The notes under the pieces: model-generated
What the model was told of the DNA's origin: nothing
Database searches by the model: none
The model's input: only the letters and a program-made list of their open reading frames with translations
Assembly (NCBI RefSeq): GCF_029953285.1
Contig: NZ_JASAOI010000038.1
Location: 1 to 64,000, forward strand
Reading direction: 5' to 3'
DNA: 64,000 nt
DNA from: Yinghuangia seranimata
Lineage (GTDB): Bacteria > Actinomycetota > Actinomycetes > Streptomycetales > Streptomycetaceae
Program-made: the position numbers and the translations under genes
Part shown: piece by piece, positions 1 through 8,478 of the stretch
Layout of the letters: every line of letters starts with the position of its first letter
How positions within the stretch are numbered: position 1 is the stretch's first letter

Positions 1-1
1 G

Positions 2-529
2 ACGATGGCCGACACGATCGCGGTGATGAACGGCGGTGTGATCGAGCAGCTCGGCTCGCCGGCGGAGCTGTACGAGTCCCCGCGGACCGCGTTCGTCGCC
101 AACTTCCTCGGCCAGTCCAACCTGCTCCCGGCGAAGGTGGTCGGCCGTTCCGGTGACGACCTCCTCCTCGACGTCCACGGCACCCGCATGGCGCTCCCCG
201 CCGCCCGCAGCACCGCCGCCGGCGACAGCCTGGTCATGGGCGTCCGGCCCGAAAAGATCACCCTCGCAAGGGCATCGGCCGAGGGGCTCCCCGACGACGG
301 CCGCAACCGGCTGCGCGCGGTCGTCACCGAGGCGAGCTTCATCGGCGTGTCCACCGAGTACCGGGTGCGCATCGACGAAGGCGCCGAGCTGGTGGTCTTC
401 TCGCAGAACCGCGACGACGAACGCCCGGTCCCCGGCGACGAGGTCGTGCTCCACTGGAGCGCCCGGCACGGCTTCGGCCTCGACCCCGCGCAGGACCTGG
501 ACGCCGGCACCGGGGAGGGCGCGCTGTGA
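2..529 (+). CDS. potA: Polyamine-type ABC transporter ATP-binding protein, C-terminal part (truncated by window edge)
   Basis: Only the last 175 residues are present; the nucleotide-binding core lies before the window. What remains starts just after the H-loop, with the usual 'MADTIAVMNGGVIEQLGSP' stretch of importer ATPases (around residues 2-20), followed by a TOBE/OB-type regulatory domain of about 120 residues. In PotA-type ATPases this domain follows the NBD and contacts the opposite subunit. The gene ends in GTGA, sharing its stop with the start of the first permease, so the three genes are translationally coupled. The substrate is inferred from the two permeases (PotB/PotC type) and the spermidine-dehydrogenase-like gene downstream; other family members carry Fe3+, opines or other compounds. 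No periplasmic binding protein is visible; it may lie upstream. Confidence 0.8.
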   Translation, partial: TMADTIAVMNGGVIEQLGSPAELYESPRTAFVANFLGQSNLLPAKVVGRSGDDLLLDVHGTRMALPAARSTAAGDSLVMGVRPEKITLARASAEGLPDDGRNRLRAVVTEASFIGVSTEYRVRIDEGAELVVFSQNRDDERPVPGDEVVLHWSARHGFGLDPAQDLDAGTGEGAL

Positions 530-1515
530 GCGCCACGCTCGCCAAGGCCGCGCCCGGGCCGGCCGCCCCCGAGCCCGAACGGGCCGGGCCGGACGGCTCG
601 TTCGCCGCCCGCGCCTGGGCCGCGACGGTCGCCGCCGTGCGCTCGGTCGTACGCGAACTGCGGCGCATGCCCTACCTGTTGCTGCTTCCTGGCATCGGCT
701 GGCTGATCTTCTTCTTCCTGATCCCGCTGTACTACCAGGCGAAGATGTCGGTCTCCTCCGGCTCGCTCGAGGACAACTTCACGCTCACCTGGTCGTGGGG
801 CACGTTCAGCCACGCCTGGAACCTGTACGACGAGCACTTCCTGCGCTCGCTCTACTACGCGGGCGCGGCGACCGTGCTGTGCCTGATCCTGGCCTACCCG
901 CTCGCGTACACCATCGCGTTCCGCGCGGGCCGCTGGCGGAACCTGCTGCTGGTGCTGGTCATCGCGCCGTTCTTCACCAGCTTCCTGGTGCGCACGCTCG
1001 CCTGGAAGACGATCCTGTCCGACCACGGGACGGTGGTGGGCTTCCTCAACGCGGTCCACATCACCGACGTCACCGCGAACCTCGGGCTCACCGAGGGCGA
1101 CCGCGTGCTGGCCACGCCGCTGGCGGTGGTGACCGGACTGACGTACAACTTCCTGCCGTTCATGATCCTGCCGCTGTACGCCTCGCTCGAGCGCATCGAC
1201 CCGCGCCTGCACGAGGCCGCGCAGGACCTGTACGCGAGCCCGGCCGCGACGTTCCGCCGGGTCACGCTGCCGCTGTCCATGCCGGGCGTGGTCGGCGGGA
1301 CGCTGCTGACGTTCATCCCCGCGTCCGGCGACTACATCAACGCGCAGTTGCTCGGAAATCCACGCGAGACCATGGTCGGCAACGCCATTCAGGCGCGCTA
1401 CCTCAAGGTGCACGACTACCCGACGGCCGCCGCGCTGTCGTTCGTGCTGATGGCGGTCATCCTCGCGATCGTCACGTTCTACATCCGCAAGGCCGGGACG
1501 GAGGACCTGGTATGA
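526..1515 (+). CDS. potB: ABC transporter permease, spermidine/putrescine PotB type
   Basis: A 329-residue inner-membrane permease of the binding-protein-dependent family. A soluble Ala/Pro-rich N-terminus of about 40 residues is followed by a first membrane helix (LLLLPGIGWLIFFFLIPLYY, about residues 49-68) and five further hydrophobic segments. The cytoplasmic EAA loop (HEAAQDLYASPAATFRRVTLPLSMPG, about residues 227-252) couples it to the ATPase. It starts at GTG inside a GTGA overlap with the ATPase gene and ends in ATGA overlapping the next permease. With PotC it would form the heteromeric channel. The class call is strong; polyamine specificity is inferred from family resemblance and from the amine-oxidising neighbour. 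Confidence 0.85.
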   Translation: MSATLAKAAPGPAAPEPERAGPDGSFAARAWAATVAAVRSVVRELRRMPYLLLLPGIGWLIFFFLIPLYYQAKMSVSSGSLEDNFTLTWSWGTFSHAWNLYDEHFLRSLYYAGAATVLCLILAYPLAYTIAFRAGRWRNLLLVLVIAPFFTSFLVRTLAWKTILSDHGTVVGFLNAVHITDVTANLGLTEGDRVLATPLAVVTGLTYNFLPFMILPLYASLERIDPRLHEAAQDLYASPAATFRRVTLPLSMPGVVGGTLLTFIPASGDYINAQLLGNPRETMVGNAIQARYLKVHDYPTAAALSFVLMAVILAIVTFYIRKAGTEDLV

Positions 1516-2303
1516 GGTGGCTGCGCCGCAACCTGGTGGTGATCGCGGGCCTCGCGACGCTCGTCTACTCGATCGCGCCGAACATCGTCGTCATCGTCTT
1601 CTCGTTCAACGACCCTGCCGGCAAGTACAACTTCGAGTGGGACCACTTCTCGACGAAGGCCTGGACCGACCCGTGCGGTGTCGCCGGCATGTGCGACTCC
1701 GTCCAGCTGAGCTTCAAGATCGCCATCCTGGCGACGGTGTTCGCGACAGTGCTCGGCACGCTCGTGGCGTTCGCACTGGCCCGCTACCGGTTCCGCGCCC
1801 GGGGCTTCGTCAACTCGATGATCTTCCTGCCGATGGCGATGCCGGAGATCGTGATGGCCGCGTCGATCGGCATGCTCTTCCTGAGCATCGGCATGGAGGC
1901 GGGCTTCACGACGATCCTGCTCGCGCACATCACGTTCTGCATCAGCTTCGTCGTCACGGCCGTCAAGGCACGCGTGCTCGGCATGGACGCGACGCTCGAA
2001 GAGGCCGCCAAGGACCTGTACGCGACGCCGGTCCAGGTGTTCCTGCGCGTCACGCTGCCGCTCGCCGCCCCCGGCATCGCGGCCGGCGCGATGCTCGCGT
2101 TCGCGCTGTCCTTCGACGACTTCATCATCACCAACTTCAACGCGGGTCCCGACACCGTGACGTTCCCGATGTACGTCTGGGGCGCGTCGCAGCGTGGAAC
2201 TCCCCCGCAGATCAACGTGATCGGCTCGGCGATGCTGATCATCTCGGTGCTCGTCGTGCTCGGCTCCCAGCTCCTGGGGAGGCGCAACCGCGTCAAGGCC
2301 TGA
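1512..2303 (+). CDS. potC: ABC transporter permease, spermidine/putrescine PotC type
   Basis: A 263-residue second permease of the same importer. The start ATG overlaps the stop of potB (ATGA), which discards the much longer frame running in from upstream. Six hydrophobic segments are visible, beginning with NLVVIAGLATLVYSIAPNIV. The EAA loop (EEAAKDLYATPVQVFLRVTLPLAAPG) lies near residues 161-187. The stretch SFDDFIITNFNAGPDTVTFPMYVW near the C-terminus is typical of PotC-like subunits. An 85-bp gap separates it from the flavoprotein gene, which could be on the same transcript. Confidence 0.86.
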   Translation: MRWLRRNLVVIAGLATLVYSIAPNIVVIVFSFNDPAGKYNFEWDHFSTKAWTDPCGVAGMCDSVQLSFKIAILATVFATVLGTLVAFALARYRFRARGFVNSMIFLPMAMPEIVMAASIGMLFLSIGMEAGFTTILLAHITFCISFVVTAVKARVLGMDATLEEAAKDLYATPVQVFLRVTLPLAAPGIAAGAMLAFALSFDDFIITNFNAGPDTVTFPMYVWGASQRGTPPQINVIGSAMLIISVLVVLGSQLLGRRNRVKA

Positions 2304-2388
2304 CGCCGAATCCGGCGACAGCAGGGTCTGTTCGTTCTCCCCGGCCAGGAACCATCCCACCGGAATCACGAACGAGAGAAGGGCCACC

Positions 2389-4434
2389 ATGCCCGAGACC
2401 TCTTCCGCCCCGAACCACGAACCGAATCCAGCAACGACGTTCTCCGCACCCGAACCGAGCGCGCCCGACCCGGCGCGCGACCGCGAGCTCGGCATGCACC
2501 GGCGCATCGCGCGCCGGGACTTCCTCAACGGCATGGCGGTCACGGCAGGGACACTGGCCGCCATGCAGCTGCCCGGGTTCGCCGGGGCGGCGGCCGCGGA
2601 CACCGGCGCGGGGGCCGGGTCCGACGGCGGCACCACCGACACGGGCGACCGGCACGGGGTGCCGCCCGGGCCGTACCCGCCGGCGCTGACCGGGCTGCGC
2701 GGCAGTCAGCCCGGATCGTTCGAGACCGCTCACGCGGTTCGTGATGGATCGTTTCAGCCGGGGCGCACCGTGCCCACCGGCGAGCGCTACGACCTGATCG
2801 TGGTGGGCGGCGGCATCAGCGGCCTGGCCGCCGCGTACTTCTTCCGCGAGCGGCACGGCCGCGACGCGCGGATCCTCGTCCTCGACAACCACGACGACTT
2901 CGGCGGCCACGCGCGCCGCAACGAGTTCACCGTCGGCGGCAAGCGGCTGCTCGGCTACGGCGGCACCCAGTCGATCGACGGGCCCGCGACGTACAGCCGC
3001 GAGGCGATCGGCCTCATCAAGGCGATCGGCGTCGACACCGACGCCTTCTACAAGGCCTACGACGACAAGTTCGAGGAGCGCTGGGGCCTCGGCCGCGGCA
3101 CGTTCTTCAACCGCGAGGCGTACGGCACCGACGCGCTCGTGGTCGGCAGCCCCTACGACGACCCGGCCGGATTCGCCGCCCGCACGCCGCTCACCGAAGC
3201 CGGACGCGCCGACCTGGTAAGGCTGTTCACCGACAAGGCCGACCCCATGCCGGGCCTGACCGACGACGAGAAGAAGGCCGAGCTCACCAAGACGAGCTAC
3301 CAGGCGTACCTGCGCGACGTCCTGCACATGGGCGCCGAGGTGCAGCAGCTCTTCCAGCGCGGCACGCACGACCTGTGGGGCGTCGGCATCGACGCCGTCT
3401 CCGCACTCGACTGCTGGGCGACCTGGCAGCCCGGGTTCACCGGCCTCGCGCTCACCCCGACGCCGTACCCCGGGCTCGGCAAGACGCCGCGGCACGAGCT
3501 GGAGTCCGAGGAGCCGTACATCTTCCACTTCCCCGACGGCAACGCGTCGGTGGCGCGGCTGCTCGTGCGGAGCCTCGTGCCGGGTTCCGTCCCCGGCCAC
3601 AACATGCGCGACATCGTCACGGCGCGCGCCGACTACAGCGCGCTCGACCGGCCGTTCAACCGCGTGCGCATCCGGCTCGGCAGCACGGCCGTCCACGTCG
3701 CGCACGACGGGCCGGTCGGCCGGCCGCGCGGGGTCGAGGTCACCTATGCGCGCGACGGCCGCACGTACACCGTGCAGGGCGACGCGGTGGTGATGGCGTG
3801 CTGGAACACGATGGTGCCCTACCTCGTGCCGGAACTGCCCGCCGAGCAGCGGGCGGCGCTCGCGTACTGCGTGAAGGTGCCGCTCGTCTACACGAACGTG
3901 GTGCTGACGAACTGGCGGGCCTTCGCGCGGCTCGGGCTCGGCGAGACGAACACGCCCGGCATGTACTGGGACGGGTTCGGGCTGGACTTTCCCGTCTCGC
4001 TCGGCGACTACCACTTCTCCAAGAACCCGTCCGAGCCGGTCGTCGTGCACGTCTCCAAGGCGCCCACCAAGCCGGGGCTCGGGCTGCCCGCACGCACCCA
4101 GCACCGGGCCGGGCGCGGGGAGCTCTACCGGACCACCTTCGAGACGTACGAACGCGAGCTGCGGGACATGCTGGCGCGGGCCCTCGGCGGAGGAGGGTTC
4201 GACCCGGCACGTGACATCGCGGCGATCACGGTCAACCGGTGGCCGCACGGCTACGCGTACGAGTACTCGTCGCTGTGGGACCCGATCGGGCCGGACGACG
4301 AGCTGCCGTACGGCATCGGACGACGCACCTATGGGCGCATCGCGATCGCCAACGCGGACTCGGCCGCCTATGCGTACACGGACGCGGCGATCGACCAGGC
4401 GTACCGGGCGGTGACGTCTCTGACGCACAGGTAG
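2389..4434 (+). CDS. Tat-exported FAD-dependent amine oxidase, spermidine dehydrogenase-like
   Basis: A 681-residue flavoprotein. A twin-arginine signal (ARRDFLNG, R42-R43, then a hydrophobic stretch ending around AGAAAA) suggests export of the folded, FAD-loaded enzyme. The FAD dinucleotide-binding motif VVGGGISGLAAAY lies at about residues 136-149, followed by an acidic LVLDNHDDFGGHARR segment where the FAD ribose and isoalloxazine are normally bound. The stretch GYGGTQSIDGPATYS and the overall length match bacterial spermidine dehydrogenases (SpdH type), which cleave spermidine to aminopropyl aldehyde and a diamine. It follows a polyamine-type importer, so uptake and extracytoplasmic oxidation of amines may be linked. 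Start at ATG 2389 has an upstream GAGAAGGG. The exact substrate cannot be read from the sequence. Confidence 0.75.
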   Translation: MPETSSAPNHEPNPATTFSAPEPSAPDPARDRELGMHRRIARRDFLNGMAVTAGTLAAMQLPGFAGAAAADTGAGAGSDGGTTDTGDRHGVPPGPYPPALTGLRGSQPGSFETAHAVRDGSFQPGRTVPTGERYDLIVVGGGISGLAAAYFFRERHGRDARILVLDNHDDFGGHARRNEFTVGGKRLLGYGGTQSIDGPATYSREAIGLIKAIGVDTDAFYKAYDDKFEERWGLGRGTFFNREAYGTDALVVGSPYDDPAGFAARTPLTEAGRADLVRLFTDKADPMPGLTDDEKKAELTKTSYQAYLRDVLHMGAEVQQLFQRGTHDLWGVGIDAVSALDCWATWQPGFTGLALTPTPYPGLGKTPRHELESEEPYIFHFPDGNASVARLLVRSLVPGSVPGHNMRDIVTARADYSALDRPFNRVRIRLGSTAVHVAHDGPVGRPRGVEVTYARDGRTYTVQGDAVVMACWNTMVPYLVPELPAEQRAALAYCVKVPLVYTNVVLTNWRAFARLGLGETNTPGMYWDGFGLDFPVSLGDYHFSKNPSEPVVVHVSKAPTKPGLGLPARTQHRAGRGELYRTTFETYERELRDMLARALGGGGFDPARDIAAITVNRWPHGYAYEYSSLWDPIGPDDELPYGIGRRTYGRIAIANADSAAYAYTDAAIDQAYRAVTSLTHR

Positions 4435-4442
4435 CGGGCGAG

Positions 4443-4485
4443 GCGGGTCCGCGCGGCACGGCTGAGCGCCGCCGCGCGGACCCGC
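4443..4485 (+). terminator. Hairpin terminator after the spermidine-dehydrogenase-like gene
   Basis: Arms GCGGGTCCGCGCGGC (4443-4457) and GCCGCGCGGACCCGC (4471-4485) form a perfect 15-bp stem with a 13-nt loop, 9 nt after the stop codon. There is no T tract, as is common in actinomycetes. It separates the amine operon from the following membrane-protein gene. Confidence 0.7.
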
Positions 4486-4629
4486 TTGCGGTGTGACGCG
4501 GGCGTGCGGACCTCGTCGCGCGCCTGCGGGCGTCCTCGCGCAGGTGTGCACGCCTGGCGGTACGCCGGGGACTGTCCCATTCCCGTGTCTCCCCGCGTGA
4601 TCCGGGCCGCGCCCCCGTACGGTGACCGG

Positions 4630-5520
4630 ATGGTCGTCTCGCTCATCGCCGCCGTCGCCGCCGCCGTCTTCTACGGGGTGGCCACCGTGCTCCAGGCGCT
4701 CGGCACACGGCGGACCGAGCGGAGCGCGAGCGAGGGGCTCGACCCGCGGCTGCTGGTGCGGGTCTTCAAGACCTGGCCGTTCGTCGCCGGCACACTGCTC
4801 GACCTCGCCGGGTTCGCGGCGCAGCTCGTCGCGCTGGCGGAGCTCCCGGTGTTCGCGGTCGAGGCGGCGCAGGCGGCGAACCTCGCGGTGACCGCGGTGG
4901 TCGCGGTGCCGCTGCTGGGGGTGACGCTCGGCCGCCGTGAATGGGGTGCGGTGGGTGCGGTGTGCGTCGGTCTCGCGCTGCTCGGGCTGTCCGCGGGGGC
5001 CGAGGGGCCGTCGGCGACCGGCGACGCGTTCCGGTACGCGCTGCTCGGCTCGGTGGCGGTGATCGCGCTGCTCGGGATGTGGGCCGCGCGGCGCCCGGAG
5101 CCGTGGCGGTCGCGGCTGCTCGGGCTGACGGCGGGCCTCGGGTTCGGCCTGATCGCGCTCGCGGGGCGCGTGGTGACCGATGTGGCGATCCGCGACCTGT
5201 GGACCGACCCGGCGGCCTGGACGGTGCTGCTGGCGGGGGCGGTCACGCTGCTGATGTACGCGACGGCGCTGCAGGGCGGGGCGGTGACCGCGGTCGCCGC
5301 GGCGCTGGTGGTCGGCGAGACGGTGCTGCCGGCCGCGGTGGGGATCATCTTCCTCGGCGACCACAGCCGGCCCGGCTTCGTCCCCGTGGCGGCGGTCGGC
5401 TTCGTGCTGGCGGTGGCGGGCGCGATGGCGCTGGCCCGGTTCGGCGAGGGCGGCGACCCTCCGGCCGGAGGGAATTCCGAGGCCGACCCGGCGGACGCCG
5501 CGAACGCGTCCGCCGGGTGA
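4630..5520 (+). CDS. Multipass membrane protein, DMT (drug/metabolite) transporter-like
   Basis: A 296-residue hydrophobic protein with about nine or ten predicted membrane helices, starting with VSLIAAVAAAVFYGVATVLQ, and a short polar tail (GGDPPAGGNSEADPADAANA). The internal two-fold pattern of helices and the LVVGETVLPAAVGIIFLGDHSRPGF stretch near residues 225-250 fit the EamA/DMT or NIPA-like superfamily. ATG 4630 is chosen because the first helix follows at once; the frame is open further upstream but the upstream 48 residues look like read-through of non-coding DNA. The substrate is unknown. It is preceded by a terminator and is probably monocistronic. Confidence 0.7.
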   Translation: MVVSLIAAVAAAVFYGVATVLQALGTRRTERSASEGLDPRLLVRVFKTWPFVAGTLLDLAGFAAQLVALAELPVFAVEAAQAANLAVTAVVAVPLLGVTLGRREWGAVGAVCVGLALLGLSAGAEGPSATGDAFRYALLGSVAVIALLGMWAARRPEPWRSRLLGLTAGLGFGLIALAGRVVTDVAIRDLWTDPAAWTVLLAGAVTLLMYATALQGGAVTAVAAALVVGETVLPAAVGIIFLGDHSRPGFVPVAAVGFVLAVAGAMALARFGEGGDPPAGGNSEADPADAANASAG

Positions 5521-5533
5521 TCGGCCGGTCCGA

Positions 5534-5794
5534 TCAGTCCTCCGGCTCGATGAGCTGGTACTCCAACTCACCGATGGTGTTCGCGAATTCGGCGGGGGTG
5601 AAGACCGCCCCGTCGTACACGAACGCGGGTTCTATCGCGGTCTCGGCGAGGCCTTCGGCGGTCGTGTCGACGACCACCACCGCCCAGCCGATGACCGGGC
5701 ACAGGACGGCCTCCACGCCGGGTCGGCTCAGTTCCAGATCCCAGCCCGGCTCCGCCGGGGTGAGGTTGACGACACTGCGGCGGGTGTAGCGCAT
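5534..5794 (-). CDS. Small conserved hypothetical protein (86 aa)
   Basis: A short acidic protein, 86 residues, starting MRYTRRSVVNLTPAEPGW. The start at 5794 is supported by GGAGGAG seven to eight bases upstream on the minus strand. It lies convergent to the DMT-like gene, 13 bp from its stop. It contains a hydrophobic core (VLCPVIGWAVVVVDTTAEG) and an acidic C-terminus (GELEYQLIEPED). I recognise no catalytic motif. It has actinomycete codon usage and a clean ribosome-binding site, so it is likely a real gene, but no function can be assigned. Confidence 0.65.
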   Translation of the reverse strand: MRYTRRSVVNLTPAEPGWDLELSRPGVEAVLCPVIGWAVVVVDTTAEGLAETAIEPAFVYDGAVFTPAEFANTIGELEYQLIEPED

Positions 5795-6026
5795 GGCGGG
5801 ACTCCTCCGGAGGCGGGGTGCACCAGCGGGCGTGACGCTGTGTGGCAAAGACTATGGGGCTGGAGTGACGGCCGTGGCGGGACGGGCCTCCTGATCGCGA
5901 AGCGGCCACATGCTTGCCGCGGAACCGGGCACGATGGGGTGCAGGGCAGGTCAGGGGCACCCGGAATGCGCGGGATCGCCGCATCGTTCCACTGCTCGTC
6001 AGCATTCACGCAGGACGGAGAGGCAC

Positions 6027-6434
6027 ATGGCCACGGTCGAACTGACCAAGGACAACTTCGACGAGGTCGTCAGCGGTGACGGACTGACCGTCATCGACTT
6101 CTGGGCGGCCTGGTGCGGACCGTGCCGCCAGTTCGCACCGACGTTCGAGCGGGTCTCGGAGCACACCCCTGACGTCGTGTTCGCCAAGGTCGACACCGAG
6201 GCCCAGCCGGAGCTCGCCGCGGCGTTCTCGATCAGCTCGATCCCGACGATCATGCTGGTGCGCGACAACGTCATGGTCTACGCGCAGCCGGGCGCGCTGC
6301 CGGAGGCGGCGCTGGTCGACCTGATCTCGCAGGCGCAGAACCTCGACATGGGCGAGGTCAAGCGCAAGGTCGCCGAGCAGCAGGCGACCGCGCAGGGCCA
6401 GTCGTCCAACGGTGACGGCCCGCAGGGCGACTGA
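6027..6434 (+). CDS. Thioredoxin
   Basis: A 135-residue thioredoxin. The active-site motif WCGPC is at about residues 31-35 inside FWAAWCGPCRQFAPTFERV, and the cis-proline loop SSIPTIMLVRD follows at about residues 72-82. The last 30 residues (KRKVAEQQATAQGQSSNGDGPQGD) form a polar extension not found in E. coli TrxA. It would reduce disulfides in cytoplasmic proteins using thioredoxin reductase; no reductase gene is nearby. ATG 6027 follows ACGGAGAGGCAC, a fair ribosome-binding site. The frame is open about 39 codons upstream, but that part is arginine-rich and unlike a thioredoxin N-terminus. Confidence 0.92.
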   Translation: MATVELTKDNFDEVVSGDGLTVIDFWAAWCGPCRQFAPTFERVSEHTPDVVFAKVDTEAQPELAAAFSISSIPTIMLVRDNVMVYAQPGALPEAALVDLISQAQNLDMGEVKRKVAEQQATAQGQSSNGDGPQGD

Positions 6435-6854
6435 TCCGCGTACGCCGTCCACCCGCCGCGCAGGGAATTCGTCCGGAATATCCGGTAAGAGCGCTTTGCA
6501 CAGGCGGCGGGTTGGGGGTCTACTGGAGGGACCGGGAGGAGCCCGCACGAGAGAGACGCGGGGAAGCGGTCCTCGTTGACCGCGCACCGCGCAATCAGGA
6601 TCCGCGAGAAGCGGATGGGTCTCCTCCCGCACCCCTGTCCAGGGCGCCTTTTCGGCGCCGCGGACGCCTCCTTCGACAATCTGTCGGCCCCGACTGCGAT
6701 ACATCCCGAGCGACGGCCCGGTCCCCCGCGGACCGGGCCGTCGGCGCTTCCCGCGGGCTGTTCGGGCCGCCTTTCCTATCCGCCGGGCAAATCCATACAA
6801 ATCGGACTACCGTGGGGTTGAAGGCGACCGAACGGACGCAGTAGGGAGCATGCC
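6435..6854. other. 420-bp intergenic stretch with one strong hairpin
   Basis: No convincing gene. It holds a perfect 13-bp stem at 6711-6743 (arms CGACGGCCCGGTC and GACCGGGCCGTCG, 7-nt loop) that could end thioredoxin transcription, although it lies 277 bp after the stop. Short ORFs here are arginine-rich and show no codon bias. Confidence 0.5.
6711..6743. terminator. Perfect 13-bp hairpin
   Basis: Arms CGACGGCCCGGTC (6711-6723) and GACCGGGCCGTCG (6731-6743) with a 7-nt loop. The stem is perfect and GC-rich but has no following T tract. It lies between thioredoxin and the DUF7144-type gene. Confidence 0.5.
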
Positions 6855-7379
6855 ATGGCACGCAAGTCGAGCGGGTTCAACGCCTGGTCAGGGTGGGTGG
6901 CGTTCGCAGCATTCGCGCTGCTGACCCTGGGTGTGCTCAACCTGATGCAGGGGTTGACATCGTTGTTCCGCGACGGTTACTTCGTGACGGCTTCCGGCGA
7001 CGATCTCTTGCTCCGGAGCTACACGACGTGGGGCGTCATCCTGCTGTGCTTCGCCGCCGTCCAACTGGCGGCGGGCATGGGGCTGCTGACCGGCCAGACG
7101 TGGGCCCGGTTCGTGGCTATCGGGCTGGCTGTCCTCAACATCATCGGCCAGATCGCGTTCCTGGCGGCCGTCCCGCTGTGGTCGACCATCGTGATCGCCC
7201 TGGACATCGTCGTCCTGTACGCACTGACCGCACGATGGAGTGTGTCGCAGGGCATGGAAGAACCCATGGGCCGCGAAGAAGCGGCCGAATGGCAGTCGGG
7301 CGCGACCACCGGCCGCCACGCGGCGGGCTCGGGTCCGACGACCGGCGGCGGCCGGGAGATGCCCGGGCAGATGCCCTAG
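6855..7379 (+). CDS. DUF7144-type membrane protein
   Basis: A 174-residue protein with four hydrophobic helices within the first 130 residues: VAFAAFALLTLGVLNLMQG, VILLCFAAVQLAAGMGLL, AIGLAVLNIIGQIAFLA and STIVIALDIVVLYAL. A polar C-terminal tail rich in Gly, Thr and Arg follows. This small four-helix pattern, beginning SGFNAWSGWVAFA, is common in streptomycetes as an uncharacterised membrane family (I believe DUF7144). ATG 6855 has GTAGGGAGC upstream. A 24-bp palindrome lies 62 bp after its stop. No function can be inferred. Confidence 0.7.
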   Translation: MARKSSGFNAWSGWVAFAAFALLTLGVLNLMQGLTSLFRDGYFVTASGDDLLLRSYTTWGVILLCFAAVQLAAGMGLLTGQTWARFVAIGLAVLNIIGQIAFLAAVPLWSTIVIALDIVVLYALTARWSVSQGMEEPMGREEAAEWQSGATTGRHAAGSGPTTGGGREMPGQMP

Positions 7380-7440
7380 AAGTACCGCGGCCCGCCCTCG
7401 CGCGGGGCGCCGAACAACCGAAGGATCTGTGACACGTGAG

Positions 7441-7464
7441 GCGGCGGCCCGGCCGGGCCGCCGC
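7441..7464. terminator. 24-bp perfect GC palindrome
   Basis: GCGGCGGCCCGG followed directly by its exact complement (7441-7464). As RNA this folds into a very stable hairpin after the DUF7144-type gene; it is the likely terminator before the anti-sigma gene. Confidence 0.55.
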
Positions 7465-7610
7465 CTCCGGCATGCCCGGAGCGCGCGTACAGCGGTCGTG
7501 GGGGCCCGCGTTGAACCCGGGCGGCCCCGCGTCCGTACCCGCTAACAGAGGGGAATTCCTCCGTCGACCCGCACCGTTGTCACCGTGGTTCCGCGTGAAA
7601 GGAGGCCGGC

Positions 7611-8426
7611 ATGACCGACCCTGTCGAGCACACCGACGTCGCGGCGTACGCGCTCGGCCTCCTGGATCCGGGCGAGAGCGCGGCGTTCGAAGCACACCTC
7701 GCGGGCTGCGCGCGCTGCCGGCACGAACTCGGCGAACTCGGGGACACGGCCGCGCTGCTGGCGCTGTCCGCGGAGGCGGACGCGGACGTTTTCGGGCCAC
7801 CGGGCGGGCGCGTCGACGAGGCGGCCGCGGCCCGGTTCCGCGCCGCGGTCCGCGAGGAGGTCGCGCGCGGTGAGGAGCCGGACCTTTTCGTCGTCGAGGG
7901 CGCCGTCGAGGGCACCGTCGGGGGGCCGGTGGACCTGGCCGCGTACCGGCGCACCCGGCTGCGGCGGCGGGTGGCGCTGAGCGTGGCGGGCGCCGCGGCG
8001 GCGGCCGTGCTGGTCGTGTCCGGCGTCGCCCTCGGCGGCGGCTTCGGCGCGGAGCACCGGGACGCCTCCGCGCACCCGTCCGCGGACCTGCCGATGACGG
8101 GCGAACGGCACCCCGGGCAGGGTGTGGCGGGCGGCGTGGACGGCTCGACCGGGTTCATCGCGGTGGAGAGCCGTGGTTGGGGCAGCCACATCGGGCTGCA
8201 ACTGAGCGGCGTACGCGGCCCGTTGCGCTGCGACATGATCGCCGTCGGCAAGGACGGCAGCCGCGAGACGATCGGCAACTGGCAGGTGCCGCCGGCGGGT
8301 TACGGGACGCCGGAGCACCCGGACCCGCTGACGTTCCACGGCGGCTCGTCCATGCCTGCGGCCGCGCTGGACCACGTCGAGGTCCGGACGAGCGACGGGC
8401 GGCTGCTGCTGGACGTGCCGATGTAA
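7611..8426 (+). CDS. Membrane-bound anti-sigma factor (ZAS/RskA type), no adjacent sigma gene
   Basis: A 271-residue single-pass protein. The N-terminal anti-sigma domain carries the zinc motif H29-x3-C33-x2-C36 (HLAGCARC) in a helical YALGLLDPGE setting typical of RskA-like proteins that hold ECF sigma factors. A membrane helix (VALSVAGAAAAAVLVVSGVAL) lies near residues 120-142. The extracytoplasmic C-terminus (SRGWGSHIGLQLSGVRGPL onward) resembles the RskA sensor region. The start has an excellent AAAGGAGG six bases upstream. Normally such genes lie directly downstream of their ECF sigma gene; here the upstream gene is an unrelated membrane protein, so the partner must be elsewhere. Confidence 0.83.
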   Translation: MTDPVEHTDVAAYALGLLDPGESAAFEAHLAGCARCRHELGELGDTAALLALSAEADADVFGPPGGRVDEAAAARFRAAVREEVARGEEPDLFVVEGAVEGTVGGPVDLAAYRRTRLRRRVALSVAGAAAAAVLVVSGVALGGGFGAEHRDASAHPSADLPMTGERHPGQGVAGGVDGSTGFIAVESRGWGSHIGLQLSGVRGPLRCDMIAVGKDGSRETIGNWQVPPAGYGTPEHPDPLTFHGGSSMPAAALDHVEVRTSDGRLLLDVPM

Positions 8427-8436
8427 CGGACGGCGG

Positions 8437-8467
8437 GGGCGGGTCGGGCCGCTGGCCCAGCCCGCCC
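8437..8467. terminator. Hairpin between convergent anti-sigma and efflux genes
   Basis: Arms GGGCGGGTCGGGCC (8437-8450) and GGCCCAGCCCGCCC (8454-8467) pair at 12 of 14 positions around a 3-nt loop. The position in a 52-bp gap between two convergent stop codons suggests a bidirectional terminator. Confidence 0.6.
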
Positions 8468-8478
8468 TCCGGCGGTCG

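Noticed and set aside
4486-4629. 48-codon N-terminal extension of the DMT-like gene
   Set aside because: Polar, Arg/Cys-rich sequence before the first membrane helix and overlapping a terminator-proximal region; ATG 4630 is better.
2293-5571. 1092-codon open frame on the minus strand opposite the spermidine-dehydrogenase-like and DMT-like genes
   Set aside because: Arg/His-rich translation without domains; it is an antisense shadow of real genes with high third-position GC.
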